Positions 1-4,847 of a stretch of DNA of 7,399 nt are shown piece after piece; within the stretch, counting starts at the first letter, position 1; the number at the start of each line of letters is the position of its first letter. Under the pieces are notes generated by a model. It was not told the DNA's origin and ran no database searches. It worked only from the letters and a program-made list of their open reading frames with translations. Both the position numbers and the translations under genes were made by a program. Origin of the DNA: Rhodobacterales bacterium 34-62-10 (GTDB taxonomy: Bacteria; Pseudomonadota; Alphaproteobacteria; Rhodobacterales; Rhodobacteraceae); the NCBI GenBank assembly GCA_002282555.1, contig NCJR01000092.1, positions 1 to 7,399 of the forward strand, read 5' to 3'.

Positions 1-462
1 GCCGACATCACCCGCCAGATCGCGCAGGCCGTGACCGCAGCGGCCGCGATGGTGTCAGGGCCCTTGGTGCTGGCGGGGCACTCTGCGGGCGGACATCTGG
101 TTGCCCGAATGCTGCAGCCAGGGTTATTGCCCGACGTGGTGGCGGATCGTCTGCGCCACGTCATGCCGATCTCACCGGTCTCTGACTTGCGCCCCTTGCT
201 GCGCACCAGCATGAACGCGGATTTCAAGCTGGACGAGGCGACGGCAACAGCCGAAAGTCCGGCGCTCATGGTGGAACGCCTGCCAATTCCCGTCACCGTT
301 TGGGTCGGCGCGGAGGAACGCCCGGTTTTTCTGGATCAGGCACGCTGGCTGGCTGAGGCATGGGGATGCGGACATGTCGTTGACGCAGGCAAGCACCATT
401 TTGACGTGATCGACGCACTGGCCGATCCGCAAAGCGCGATGGCCCGTCGTCTGCTGGGTTGA
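1..462 (+). CDS. Alpha/beta hydrolase, kynurenine formamidase-like (C-terminal part)
   Basis: This is the 3' part of a gene that begins before the window; the reading frame is open from base 1 and ends at TGA 460-462, leaving 153 visible residues. The nucleophile elbow GHSAGGHL puts the catalytic Ser at visible residue 28. Near the C-terminus, GKHHFDVIDAL supplies the catalytic His (residue 132 or 133), and WVGAEERPVFLDQ just before it fits the acid-residue loop, with Glu 105 or 106 as candidate. The order Ser, acid, His and the HHFDVID ending match alpha/beta hydrolases of the arylformamidase (N-formylkynurenine formamidase)/BD-FAE type. These hydrolyse small amides or esters in the cytoplasm. 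The substrate cannot be fixed from this fragment and no tryptophan-catabolism neighbour is visible. It converges on the leftward peptidase gene, with 48 nt between the two stops. A GTG at 31 is internal and not the true start. Confidence 0.85.
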   Translation, partial: ADITRQIAQAVTAAAAMVSGPLVLAGHSAGGHLVARMLQPGLLPDVVADRLRHVMPISPVSDLRPLLRTSMNADFKLDEATATAESPALMVERLPIPVTVWVGAEERPVFLDQARWLAEAWGCGHVVDAGKHHFDVIDALADPQSAMARRLLG

Positions 463-476
463 CAGGGTATCGGCAG

Positions 477-503
477 TTCGAGACTTTTTGGCAAGATACA
501 GCG
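477..503 (+). repeat. Possible dispersed Rhodobacterales intergenic motif, copy 1
   Basis: The stretch starting TTCGAG and containing TTTTTGGCAAGAT lies 15 nt after the stop of the hydrolase gene, in the 48-nt gap between convergent genes. It resembles the stretch at 3042-3067, which sits at the same kind of position. Both recall an A/T-rich motif that I remember seeing after stop codons in Roseobacter genomes. It has no clear stem-loop, so I do not call it a terminator. The identification is from memory and tentative. Confidence 0.25.
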
Positions 504-510
504 CCGACTG

Positions 511-1512
511 TTAGCCGTGGTGGGCTTGCCAACTGGGTTTGACATCACCGGGCAGGGAAGCCGCCGTGAACATCGCTCGCGCAATGGCGCGTGCCATGCA
601 GGTGGCGGCAGCGTGGCCAAGCTCAAGTGTGTCGATAATCGGATGACCCAATCCACGCAGGCCGGTAGATACGGCAAAGATCAGGTCTCCGTCCATCGGT
701 GTATGTGCAGGCACCAGCGCCCGCGCAAAGCCATCATGGGCGGCAGTCGCCATGCGCGTGCATTGCGCCTGCGTCAGATCGGCATCGGTTGCGACAATCC
801 CGATGGTCGTATTGGCATGGCTGGCGATCTTGGTGACAGCGATATGCGGATCGGGATAGTGCCGCGCCACACCCAGACCGCCGAATTCATCCCCCATTTC
901 GAAGGGCGCCGCCCAGAAATGCGCGCTATCACCCACGGTGGCCGATCCCAGCGCATTGACAGCGACCAACGCACCCACCGTGTGACCCGATGGCAGAATG
1001 ACCGAAGCCGATCCCAAACCGCCACGCAGATTGGCGGTGATCGCACCAGTGCCTGCGCCAACGCTTCCGATATCGAATGACGCGGCTGCATTGACCAGTG
1101 CCAGACGACCAAGGGCTTTATAAGGATTGTCCGCCCAATCCTTGTCACCACCATTGTTCAGGTCGAACAGGATTGCAGCCGGGACGATCGGCACGACTTG
1201 CGCCCCAACGCGAAAACCCCGGCCGACCCGTCGCAGCGCATCGGCTACACCCGAGGCAGCATCAAGACCGAAGGCCGAACCGCCGGACAACAGCAGCGCA
1301 TCAACCTGCTGCACTGTCTTGTCCGGGGCCAGCAGATCGGTTTCCCGCGTACCCGGTGCGCCTCCCATGACATGCACCCCTGCGGTGAATGGCGTATCTG
1401 CCACAAGCACGGTTGTGCCTGATTTGATCCTCAGGTCGGTCGCATTTCCGACCCTCAATCCCGCGACATCGGTGATAAGGTTCAAGGGGCCGGTGCGTGT
1501 GGTCAGGGTCAT
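511..1512 (-). CDS. P1-family aminopeptidase / NylC-like Ntn hydrolase (peptidase S58)
   Basis: The predicted protein has 333 residues and belongs to the DmpA/NylC family of self-cleaving N-terminal-nucleophile hydrolases, which act on short amino-acid amides, beta-peptides or omega-amide oligomers. Family signatures in order are LITDVAGLRVGNA near residues 12-24, HVMGGAPGTRETDLL near 47-61, LLLSGGSAFGLDAASGV near 73-89 and GSVGAGTGA near 149-157. The likely autocleavage site is Asn234-Thr235 in HANTTIGIVATDA, and Asp-Gly-Asp follows at 274-276. That 39-residue spacing from Thr to the first Asp equals the one I recall for NylC (Thr267, Asp306, Asp308). Cleavage would give subunits of 234 and 99 residues. 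I chose ATG 1512 because the family begins just before LITDVAGLRVG and GAGAAAGA-like purines (GAGAAAGA) precede it; an in-frame TTG at 1530 is less likely. It lies 36 nt downstream of the cupin gene and is probably co-transcribed with it. The physiological substrate is unknown, and no signal peptide is visible. Confidence 0.9.
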   Translation of the reverse strand: MTLTTRTGPLNLITDVAGLRVGNATDLRIKSGTTVLVADTPFTAGVHVMGGAPGTRETDLLAPDKTVQQVDALLLSGGSAFGLDAASGVADALRRVGRGFRVGAQVVPIVPAAILFDLNNGGDKDWADNPYKALGRLALVNAAASFDIGSVGAGTGAITANLRGGLGSASVILPSGHTVGALVAVNALGSATVGDSAHFWAAPFEMGDEFGGLGVARHYPDPHIAVTKIASHANTTIGIVATDADLTQAQCTRMATAAHDGFARALVPAHTPMDGDLIFAVSTGLRGLGHPIIDTLELGHAAATCMARAIARAMFTAASLPGDVKPSWQAHHG

Positions 1513-1548
1513 CTTGGGTCTTTCTCGCAACGGAACGATAGGGCGATG

Positions 1549-1890
1549 TTACAGGCGGATCACGAAATCCTTGCGCGTGGTCTGGACCACCTCCCATGTA
1601 CCGCGAAAACCGGGACGCAGCACGAAACTGTCCCCTGCCCGCAGCGTTACGGGCGCGCCTCCCTCCTCGGTCAGGACGCTGACACCTGACAGGATGCGGC
1701 AATATTCCCATTCGTCATAGGACACCCGCCACGCGCCGGGGGTGGATTCCCAGATGCCGCAAAACAGCCCATCACGCTCCTCAAGCGTCCAAGATGTGAA
1801 AACCGGATCACCCGCGATCACACGTTCAGGGGCGGGACGGTCGACCTCTGGCGCGACCGATGGGGTGACGGGGAAGAACAGATCGGACAT
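1549..1890 (-). CDS. Cupin_3 (DUF861) domain protein
   Basis: This is a 113-residue single-domain cupin. The pattern GAWRVSYDEWEYCRILSG (about residues 52-69), then LRAGDSFVLRPGFRGTWEV (83-101) and a final RKDFVI, is characteristic of cupin_3/DUF861. That family groups (S)-ureidoglycine aminohydrolase-like and EutQ-like small beta-barrels. The protein contains no histidine at all, so the usual His metal ligands are missing; Glu62 and Cys64 are the only metal-ligand-like residues in the first motif. It may therefore be a non-metal or binding-only cupin. The ATG at 1890 is preceded by a CGAGGTG purine stretch about 8 nt upstream. It is the first gene of a leftward pair with the P1-family peptidase, which suggests a shared small-molecule pathway, but nothing here names it. 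Confidence 0.88.
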   Translation of the reverse strand: MSDLFFPVTPSVAPEVDRPAPERVIAGDPVFTSWTLEERDGLFCGIWESTPGAWRVSYDEWEYCRILSGVSVLTEEGGAPVTLRAGDSFVLRPGFRGTWEVVQTTRKDFVIRL

Positions 1891-1942
1891 CGTGACACCT
1901 CGTTCTCGGGATGGGCGCAGGCTAATGCGGGCGAGAGGCGAT

Positions 1943-1971
1943 CTGCAAGCGTGAAGCGATCATCAAGTCAA
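1943..1971 (-). promoter_or_regulatory. Weak candidate promoter for the cupin-peptidase pair
   Basis: Reading leftward, TTGACT (complement of 1966-1971) is a good -35 match. It is followed after 17 nt by TTGCAG (complement of 1943-1948), a poor -10. It lies about 55 nt upstream of the cupin start, a plausible position for the divergent promoter. Only the -35 half is convincing. Confidence 0.22.
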
Positions 1972-1998
1972 TGGGTTGAAACCTCTGGGCGCCGTCAA

Positions 1999-2027
1999 CA
2001 CTTGCAATTGGCAAGTGCGCCAAGTGC
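1999..2027. promoter_or_regulatory. Inverted repeat plus extra half-site, candidate operator
   Basis: CACTTGC (1999-2005) and GCAAGTG (2011-2017) form a perfect 7-bp inverted repeat with a 5-nt spacer (AATTG). A second, directly repeated half-site follows: GGCAAGTGC (2010-2018) is abutted by GCCAAGTGC (2019-2027), with one mismatch in nine. Three CAAGTG half-sites within 29 nt, starting 71 nt upstream of the ATG at 2070 in a divergent intergenic region, look like a binding site for a dimeric regulator with an accessory half-site. No T-run follows, so it is not a terminator. The cognate regulator is unknown, and I could not assign a clear -10 to either strand here. Confidence 0.4.
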
Positions 2028-2069
2028 CTGCATCGGGCATAGTGGCGGCACAGAAAGGAGACTGTGTGA

Positions 2070-2339
2070 ATGGTTCTGGCATTGGCGCGACTGATCATCG
2101 TAGGCTTCATCATCCTGACAGTCATCTATGTCTCGTTGTCCTTCTATTCCCGGTCTGTCCGCCGCACCAAGCTGCGCCAGAAATGGGATGAGGACATACG
2201 TCGCGGAGACCGTGATGAATATGTCAGACGCGGATTGAAGATTTATGATCGCTCTCTACGGCGCAAACTGCTTTGGGGTGTCTATATCGTGCCTGTTGTG
2301 AGCATCGCCGTGGTGATCTATCTGGTAAACTTCACCTGA
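2070..2339 (+). CDS. Small two-helix membrane protein with charged centre
   Basis: The predicted protein has 89 residues. A hydrophobic helix spans about residues 5-26. A strongly charged linker (about 28-66, rich in Arg, Lys and Asp, including KLRQKWDEDIRRGDRDEYV) follows, and a second helix (about 68-88) ends two residues before the C-terminus. The positive-inside rule suggests that both termini face the periplasm and the charged linker is cytoplasmic. I recall similar small proteins in Roseobacter genomes, annotated as hypothetical or loosely as efflux-related; the latter has no support in the sequence. AAGGAG (2055-2060) lies 9 nt before the ATG. The next gene (DUF1523) starts 19 nt after the stop with its own ribosome site, so the two are probably one transcript. 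The function is unknown. Confidence 0.85.
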   Translation: MVLALARLIIVGFIILTVIYVSLSFYSRSVRRTKLRQKWDEDIRRGDRDEYVRRGLKIYDRSLRRKLLWGVYIVPVVSIAVVIYLVNFT

Positions 2340-2358
2340 ACGCGAAGGGGACGGGAAC

Positions 2359-3024
2359 ATGGCCTATGTGAAATGGACGTTTATCGGCAGTTTCTGGCTG
2401 CTGGTGGCTTCTTTCCTGCATTACACCCTGCCGCAGCATGATGTGGTCCGGATCACTGACACATATCTCGAGCGGATCGATTTCGGTGAGAATTCGATCT
2501 TCTGGGCCAATGCGCCGACAGGCGACGCGGTGAATGCACAGAACCGCGATGTGTTCTTTATCCAGACCTTCCGTACCAATGAACGCCCGATGATCTATCG
2601 CAACGAGGATACGGGTTGGGGTTGGCCGCCCTATTTCAAGTTCAACACCTCTAACCTGCAAGCACAGGCGGCAGATCTGGAAAGCCGATCCACCAGCGGG
2701 CAGGAGGCTCAGTGGGTGGTGATCCGTCATTATGGATGGCGTAACGAGTTCCTGTCGATCTATCCCAATGCGATCAAGATATGGCGCGTGGACAGCCCGG
2801 ATGTGACCATCATTCCATGGATGAACATTGGTATTCTGACGCTGCTGGCTGCGGTGTTCTGGGGCGTTTGGGTTCGTTGGCGGCGATTCCGTCAGGCCCG
2901 TATTGACCCCGTGCTTGAGGATATAGGCGACAGCCTTGAAGCCGCGACCGATCACATGGTCGACAGGCGCGGCAAGGTGCGTCGCTGGTGGGACGGAGTG
3001 CGCGGCAAGACCCCGGCTCGGTAA
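2359..3024 (+). CDS. DUF1523 family membrane protein
   Basis: The 221-residue protein begins with a transmembrane or signal-anchor segment at about residues 5-24 (KWTFIGSFWLLVASFLHYTL). An extracytoplasmic domain of about 125 residues follows, then a second membrane helix at about 151-172 and a basic C-terminal tail of about 50 residues. The domain carries the blocks that mark DUF1523 as I know it: RNEDTGWGWPPYFKF (81-95) and HYGWRNEFLSIYPNA (124-138), then IIPWMNIGILTLL entering the second helix. The topology is inferred to be both ends cytoplasmic with the domain in the periplasm. AAGGGGA lies 7 nt upstream of the ATG. It follows the 89-aa two-helix protein, so the pair may form a membrane complex. 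No enzymatic motif is recognisable and the function is unknown. Confidence 0.9.
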   Translation: MAYVKWTFIGSFWLLVASFLHYTLPQHDVVRITDTYLERIDFGENSIFWANAPTGDAVNAQNRDVFFIQTFRTNERPMIYRNEDTGWGWPPYFKFNTSNLQAQAADLESRSTSGQEAQWVVIRHYGWRNEFLSIYPNAIKIWRVDSPDVTIIPWMNIGILTLLAAVFWGVWVRWRRFRQARIDPVLEDIGDSLEAATDHMVDRRGKVRRWWDGVRGKTPAR

Positions 3025-3041
3025 GGTCAGCCCGCGTCGTC

Positions 3042-3067
3042 TTTGAGTATTTGCAGAACGATGAACG
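3042..3067 (+). repeat. Possible dispersed Rhodobacterales intergenic motif, copy 2
   Basis: TTTGAGTATTT followed by GCAGAACGATGAACG sits 18 nt after the DUF1523 stop, in the 47-nt gap between convergent genes. It shares a TTYGAG start, a T-rich core and a GCA...GAT end with 477-503, in the same orientation and position relative to the rightward gene. A role as a 3'-end or processing signal is possible, but no hairpin is evident. Confidence 0.3.
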
Positions 3068-3071
3068 AGGC

Positions 3072-3944
3072 TCAGCGCCTGCCGTAATAGAGGCCGACGA
3101 CATGCTCGGCCTCGGCAAAAAACAACCAGCGTGTGGCAAGGATGCCCACGATATGGCTGATTACGGCCAGAGCGCCCAGGACATGGCTGAACGGGACAAG
3201 CAGCAGCACGACGGGTAGCGCGTATCCCAGAGAAAAGCCGATCACCCGCAGTTTCACCGCGTGTTTGCGCCCGACCACATGGACCATTTCGCGCAGCAGG
3301 TAATTGGGCCCGGTATGCGGCGGCTCGAAGGCGCGCACTTGTCCTATATGGCCAAGGCCGGTGGCACTTGCCATCGTGGTGCCCGACGTGGCAAAGGCGC
3401 GGTCGCCCTGCCACCAGTAAGCCAGTTGCAGCGCGGCGGCGAGGGGCAGAAGGATCACCGCCCATGTCACCTGCCCCGCCAGCAGCGCACCACCGCCCAA
3501 GGACAGTGCCAGGAACAGGGCAGGGGTCAAAGGGTTGCGCCAGCGCGGTACGGTTTTCATCTGGGCATAGATCATGGATGTGGCAATGACCGTTCCCAGC
3601 GCCAAGACAGCCCCCAGCCACCCCAGCGGCACCCAATCAGCGGCAAAAAACACGCGGCCCACGGCATGAAACCCCATCACGATCAGCGTCGCCACGGCCA
3701 ACACCGCCTCGCGGCTTAGCCAGCTGGATCGCCACTGCGTAAAGGCCAGCAGCCCGCGTTCGGGATGCCCCAGATGAAAGGCCGAAGCGATCAACCCACC
3801 CCCCGCCAAAGCATAGGCAATGGCGAAAAAGACGAACGCCACCAGTCCAGTCGATCCGGGCATACCTATGCCAAGCCAGACCATCAGGCCAAAGCCAAGG
3901 CCCGACAGGGTGGTGAAGGCGATGATCGACGGGGCGGGATGCAT
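3072..3944 (-). CDS. soeC: DmsC-family membrane anchor, probable sulfite dehydrogenase subunit SoeC
   Basis: The predicted integral membrane protein has 290 residues and about eight hydrophobic helices. It should anchor the catalytic and Fe-S subunits at the cytoplasmic face and hand electrons to quinone. DmsC-family marks are HLGHPERGLLAFTQWRSSWL (57-76) followed by SREA, TSMIYAQMKTVPRWRNPLTP (122-141) and the C-terminal TRWLFFAEAEHVVGLYYG (271-288). The length is normal for the family. I chose ATG 3944, 1 nt after the soeB stop, because MHPAPSIIAF begins the family-like N-terminus and AGGA lies 6 nt upstream; an in-frame TTG at 3980 would add 12 residues inside soeB. The family is certain. 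The assignment to SoeC rather than another DmsC-like anchor rests on the operon partners. It is the last gene of the operon and converges on the DUF1523 gene. Confidence 0.88.
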   Translation of the reverse strand: MHPAPSIIAFTTLSGLGFGLMVWLGIGMPGSTGLVAFVFFAIAYALAGGGLIASAFHLGHPERGLLAFTQWRSSWLSREAVLAVATLIVMGFHAVGRVFFAADWVPLGWLGAVLALGTVIATSMIYAQMKTVPRWRNPLTPALFLALSLGGGALLAGQVTWAVILLPLAAALQLAYWWQGDRAFATSGTTMASATGLGHIGQVRAFEPPHTGPNYLLREMVHVVGRKHAVKLRVIGFSLGYALPVVLLLVPFSHVLGALAVISHIVGILATRWLFFAEAEHVVGLYYGRR

Positions 3945-3945
3945 G

Positions 3946-4701
3946 TCAGATCCTGTCCAACGCCTTGTCCAGCCAACCAAGGAACCCCTTGGGCTGATCC
4001 GTCACCGGCGTCAGGAACGGGGCGAGAACGTCGATCTGATCCGTCTGGTCCAGCCGATCCTTGATCCGGGGCGGCAGGTATTTGTTCACGGGCGCGGTAC
4101 CCTGTTCCGGCATCAGGTCCATCCCGCCGCGCTGGGCGACAAGCTGGCTGACATCGCTGTCGGGATCAGAAAGATCCCCGAAATGCCGCGCATTGCTGGG
4201 ACAGGTGCGCACACAGGCGGGGACGCGGTCCACTTCGGGCAGGTTCGCGTTATAAATCCGGTCCACGCAAAGGGTACATTTCTTCATCACCTTCGCAGCC
4301 ATATCCATCTCGCGCGCCCCGTAAGGACAGGCCCAGGCGCATAGTCCGCAGCCGATACAGGCGTCCTCGTTGACCAGAACGATCCCGTCCTCCTGCCGCT
4401 TGTAGCTGGCCCCCGTGGGGCAGACCGTCACGCAAGGCGCGTTGTCGCAATGCAGACAGGATTTCGGGAAATGCACCAGTTGCGCGGCTCCCGCGCTTGG
4501 CTGCACCTCATAGCTGTGAACCCGGTTCAGAAACGTGCCGGAAGGTTGCGCACCATACGGATCCTGATCCGACAGGGGCGCGCCGTAATTCTCGGTATTC
4601 CACCCTTTGCAGGATACCACGCAGGCATGACAGCCCACGCAGGTATCAAGGTCGATCACCAGCCCCAGCTTGCGATCAGTATGGGTGGGTAGGCTGGTCA
4701 T
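3946..4701 (-). CDS. soeB: 4x[4Fe-4S] electron-transfer subunit, probable SoeB
   Basis: The protein has 251 residues and exactly sixteen cysteines in four ferredoxin-type groups: 21/24/27/31 (CVGCHACVVSC), 82/85/90/94 (CLHCDNAPCVTVC), 115/118/121/125 (CIGCGLCAWAC) and 142/145/163/167 (CTLC...CVRTC). This is the DmsB/PsrB/SoeB pattern for four [4Fe-4S] clusters that carry electrons from the molybdenum subunit to the membrane anchor. It has no signal peptide, so it is probably cytoplasmic. A C-terminal extension of about 75 residues, with KYLPPRIKDR and an amphipathic end (FLGWLDKALDRI), may contact the anchor. I chose ATG 4701 because it overlaps the stop of the small upstream gene by 4 nt (ATGA). 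An in-frame TTG at 4764 would give a longer start but lies inside that gene. The local Shine-Dalgarno is weak (AGGCGG very close to the ATG), so translation is probably coupled. Confidence 0.9.
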   Translation of the reverse strand: MTSLPTHTDRKLGLVIDLDTCVGCHACVVSCKGWNTENYGAPLSDQDPYGAQPSGTFLNRVHSYEVQPSAGAAQLVHFPKSCLHCDNAPCVTVCPTGASYKRQEDGIVLVNEDACIGCGLCAWACPYGAREMDMAAKVMKKCTLCVDRIYNANLPEVDRVPACVRTCPSNARHFGDLSDPDSDVSQLVAQRGGMDLMPEQGTAPVNKYLPPRIKDRLDQTDQIDVLAPFLTPVTDQPKGFLGWLDKALDRI

Positions 4702-4847
4702 GCCGCCTGTATCGCCAAGGGTGCGCGCCAGTGCGATACGGGCTGTTCCTGTGCCGGGTCCCAAGTGGCGATAAACCAGATGAAACTGCCAAGGATCAGC
4801 GCCACAAACACGGCGATGATCAGTAAGGTGCGTTGCATGGGATTCAT
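4698..4847 (-). CDS. 49-aa single-helix membrane protein between soeA and soeB (hidden small gene)
   Basis: The reading frame runs ATG 4847-4845 to TGA 4700-4698 and encodes 49 residues. A short basic N-terminus (MNPMQR) is followed by one strong hydrophobic helix at about residues 7-29 (TLLIIAVFVALILGSFIWFI, then ATW) and a polar tail ending PLAIQAA. The positive-inside rule predicts N-in, C-out topology. Three features support a real gene: ATGA overlaps with the soeA stop and the soeB start, a GGAAGG ribosome site 7 nt before its ATG, and a clean membrane-protein composition unlike a chance frame. The arrangement resembles small membrane subunits of respiratory enzymes such as CydX or NapE, with no sequence similarity claimed. 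It is probably a fourth subunit or assembly factor of the molybdoenzyme; I do not recognise a family. Confidence 0.82.
   Translation of the reverse strand: MNPMQRTLLIIAVFVALILGSFIWFIATWDPAQEQPVSHWRAPLAIQAA

Noticed and set aside
463..510. Intrinsic terminator between the hydrolase and peptidase genes
   Set aside because: There is a short T run (TTTTT at 485-489) but I found no G+C-rich stem next to it on either strand.
511..1530. TTG at 1530 as start of the P1-family peptidase
   Set aside because: It would add six residues (MRERPK) with no family support; the ATG at 1512 fits the usual N-terminus and has upstream purines.
517..1720. Several rightward open frames of 70-197 codons
   Set aside because: They are antisense to the peptidase and cupin genes, have atypical composition and no domains or ribosome sites.
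1999..2027. Sigma-54 promoter at the repeat
   Set aside because: TTGGCA and TGC-like pieces are present, but the GG/GC spacing does not fit the TGGCAC-N5-TTGCW pattern on either strand.
2332..3636. 434-codon leftward open frame across the DUF1523 gene and the soeC 3' half
   Set aside because: It is antisense to DUF1523 and out of frame with soeC, has Arg/Pro/His-rich low-information composition and shows no domain. It is a shadow of real genes in a G+C-rich sequence.
3072..3980. TTG at 3980 as start of soeC
   Set aside because: The added 12 residues lie inside the soeB 3' end; the ATG at 3944 follows the soeB stop by 1 nt and has AGGA in front.
3946..4764. TTG at 4764 as start of soeB
   Set aside because: The extra 21 residues lie within the 49-aa gene and lack ferredoxin character; the ATG at 4701 is coupled by ATGA and begins a family-like N-terminus.
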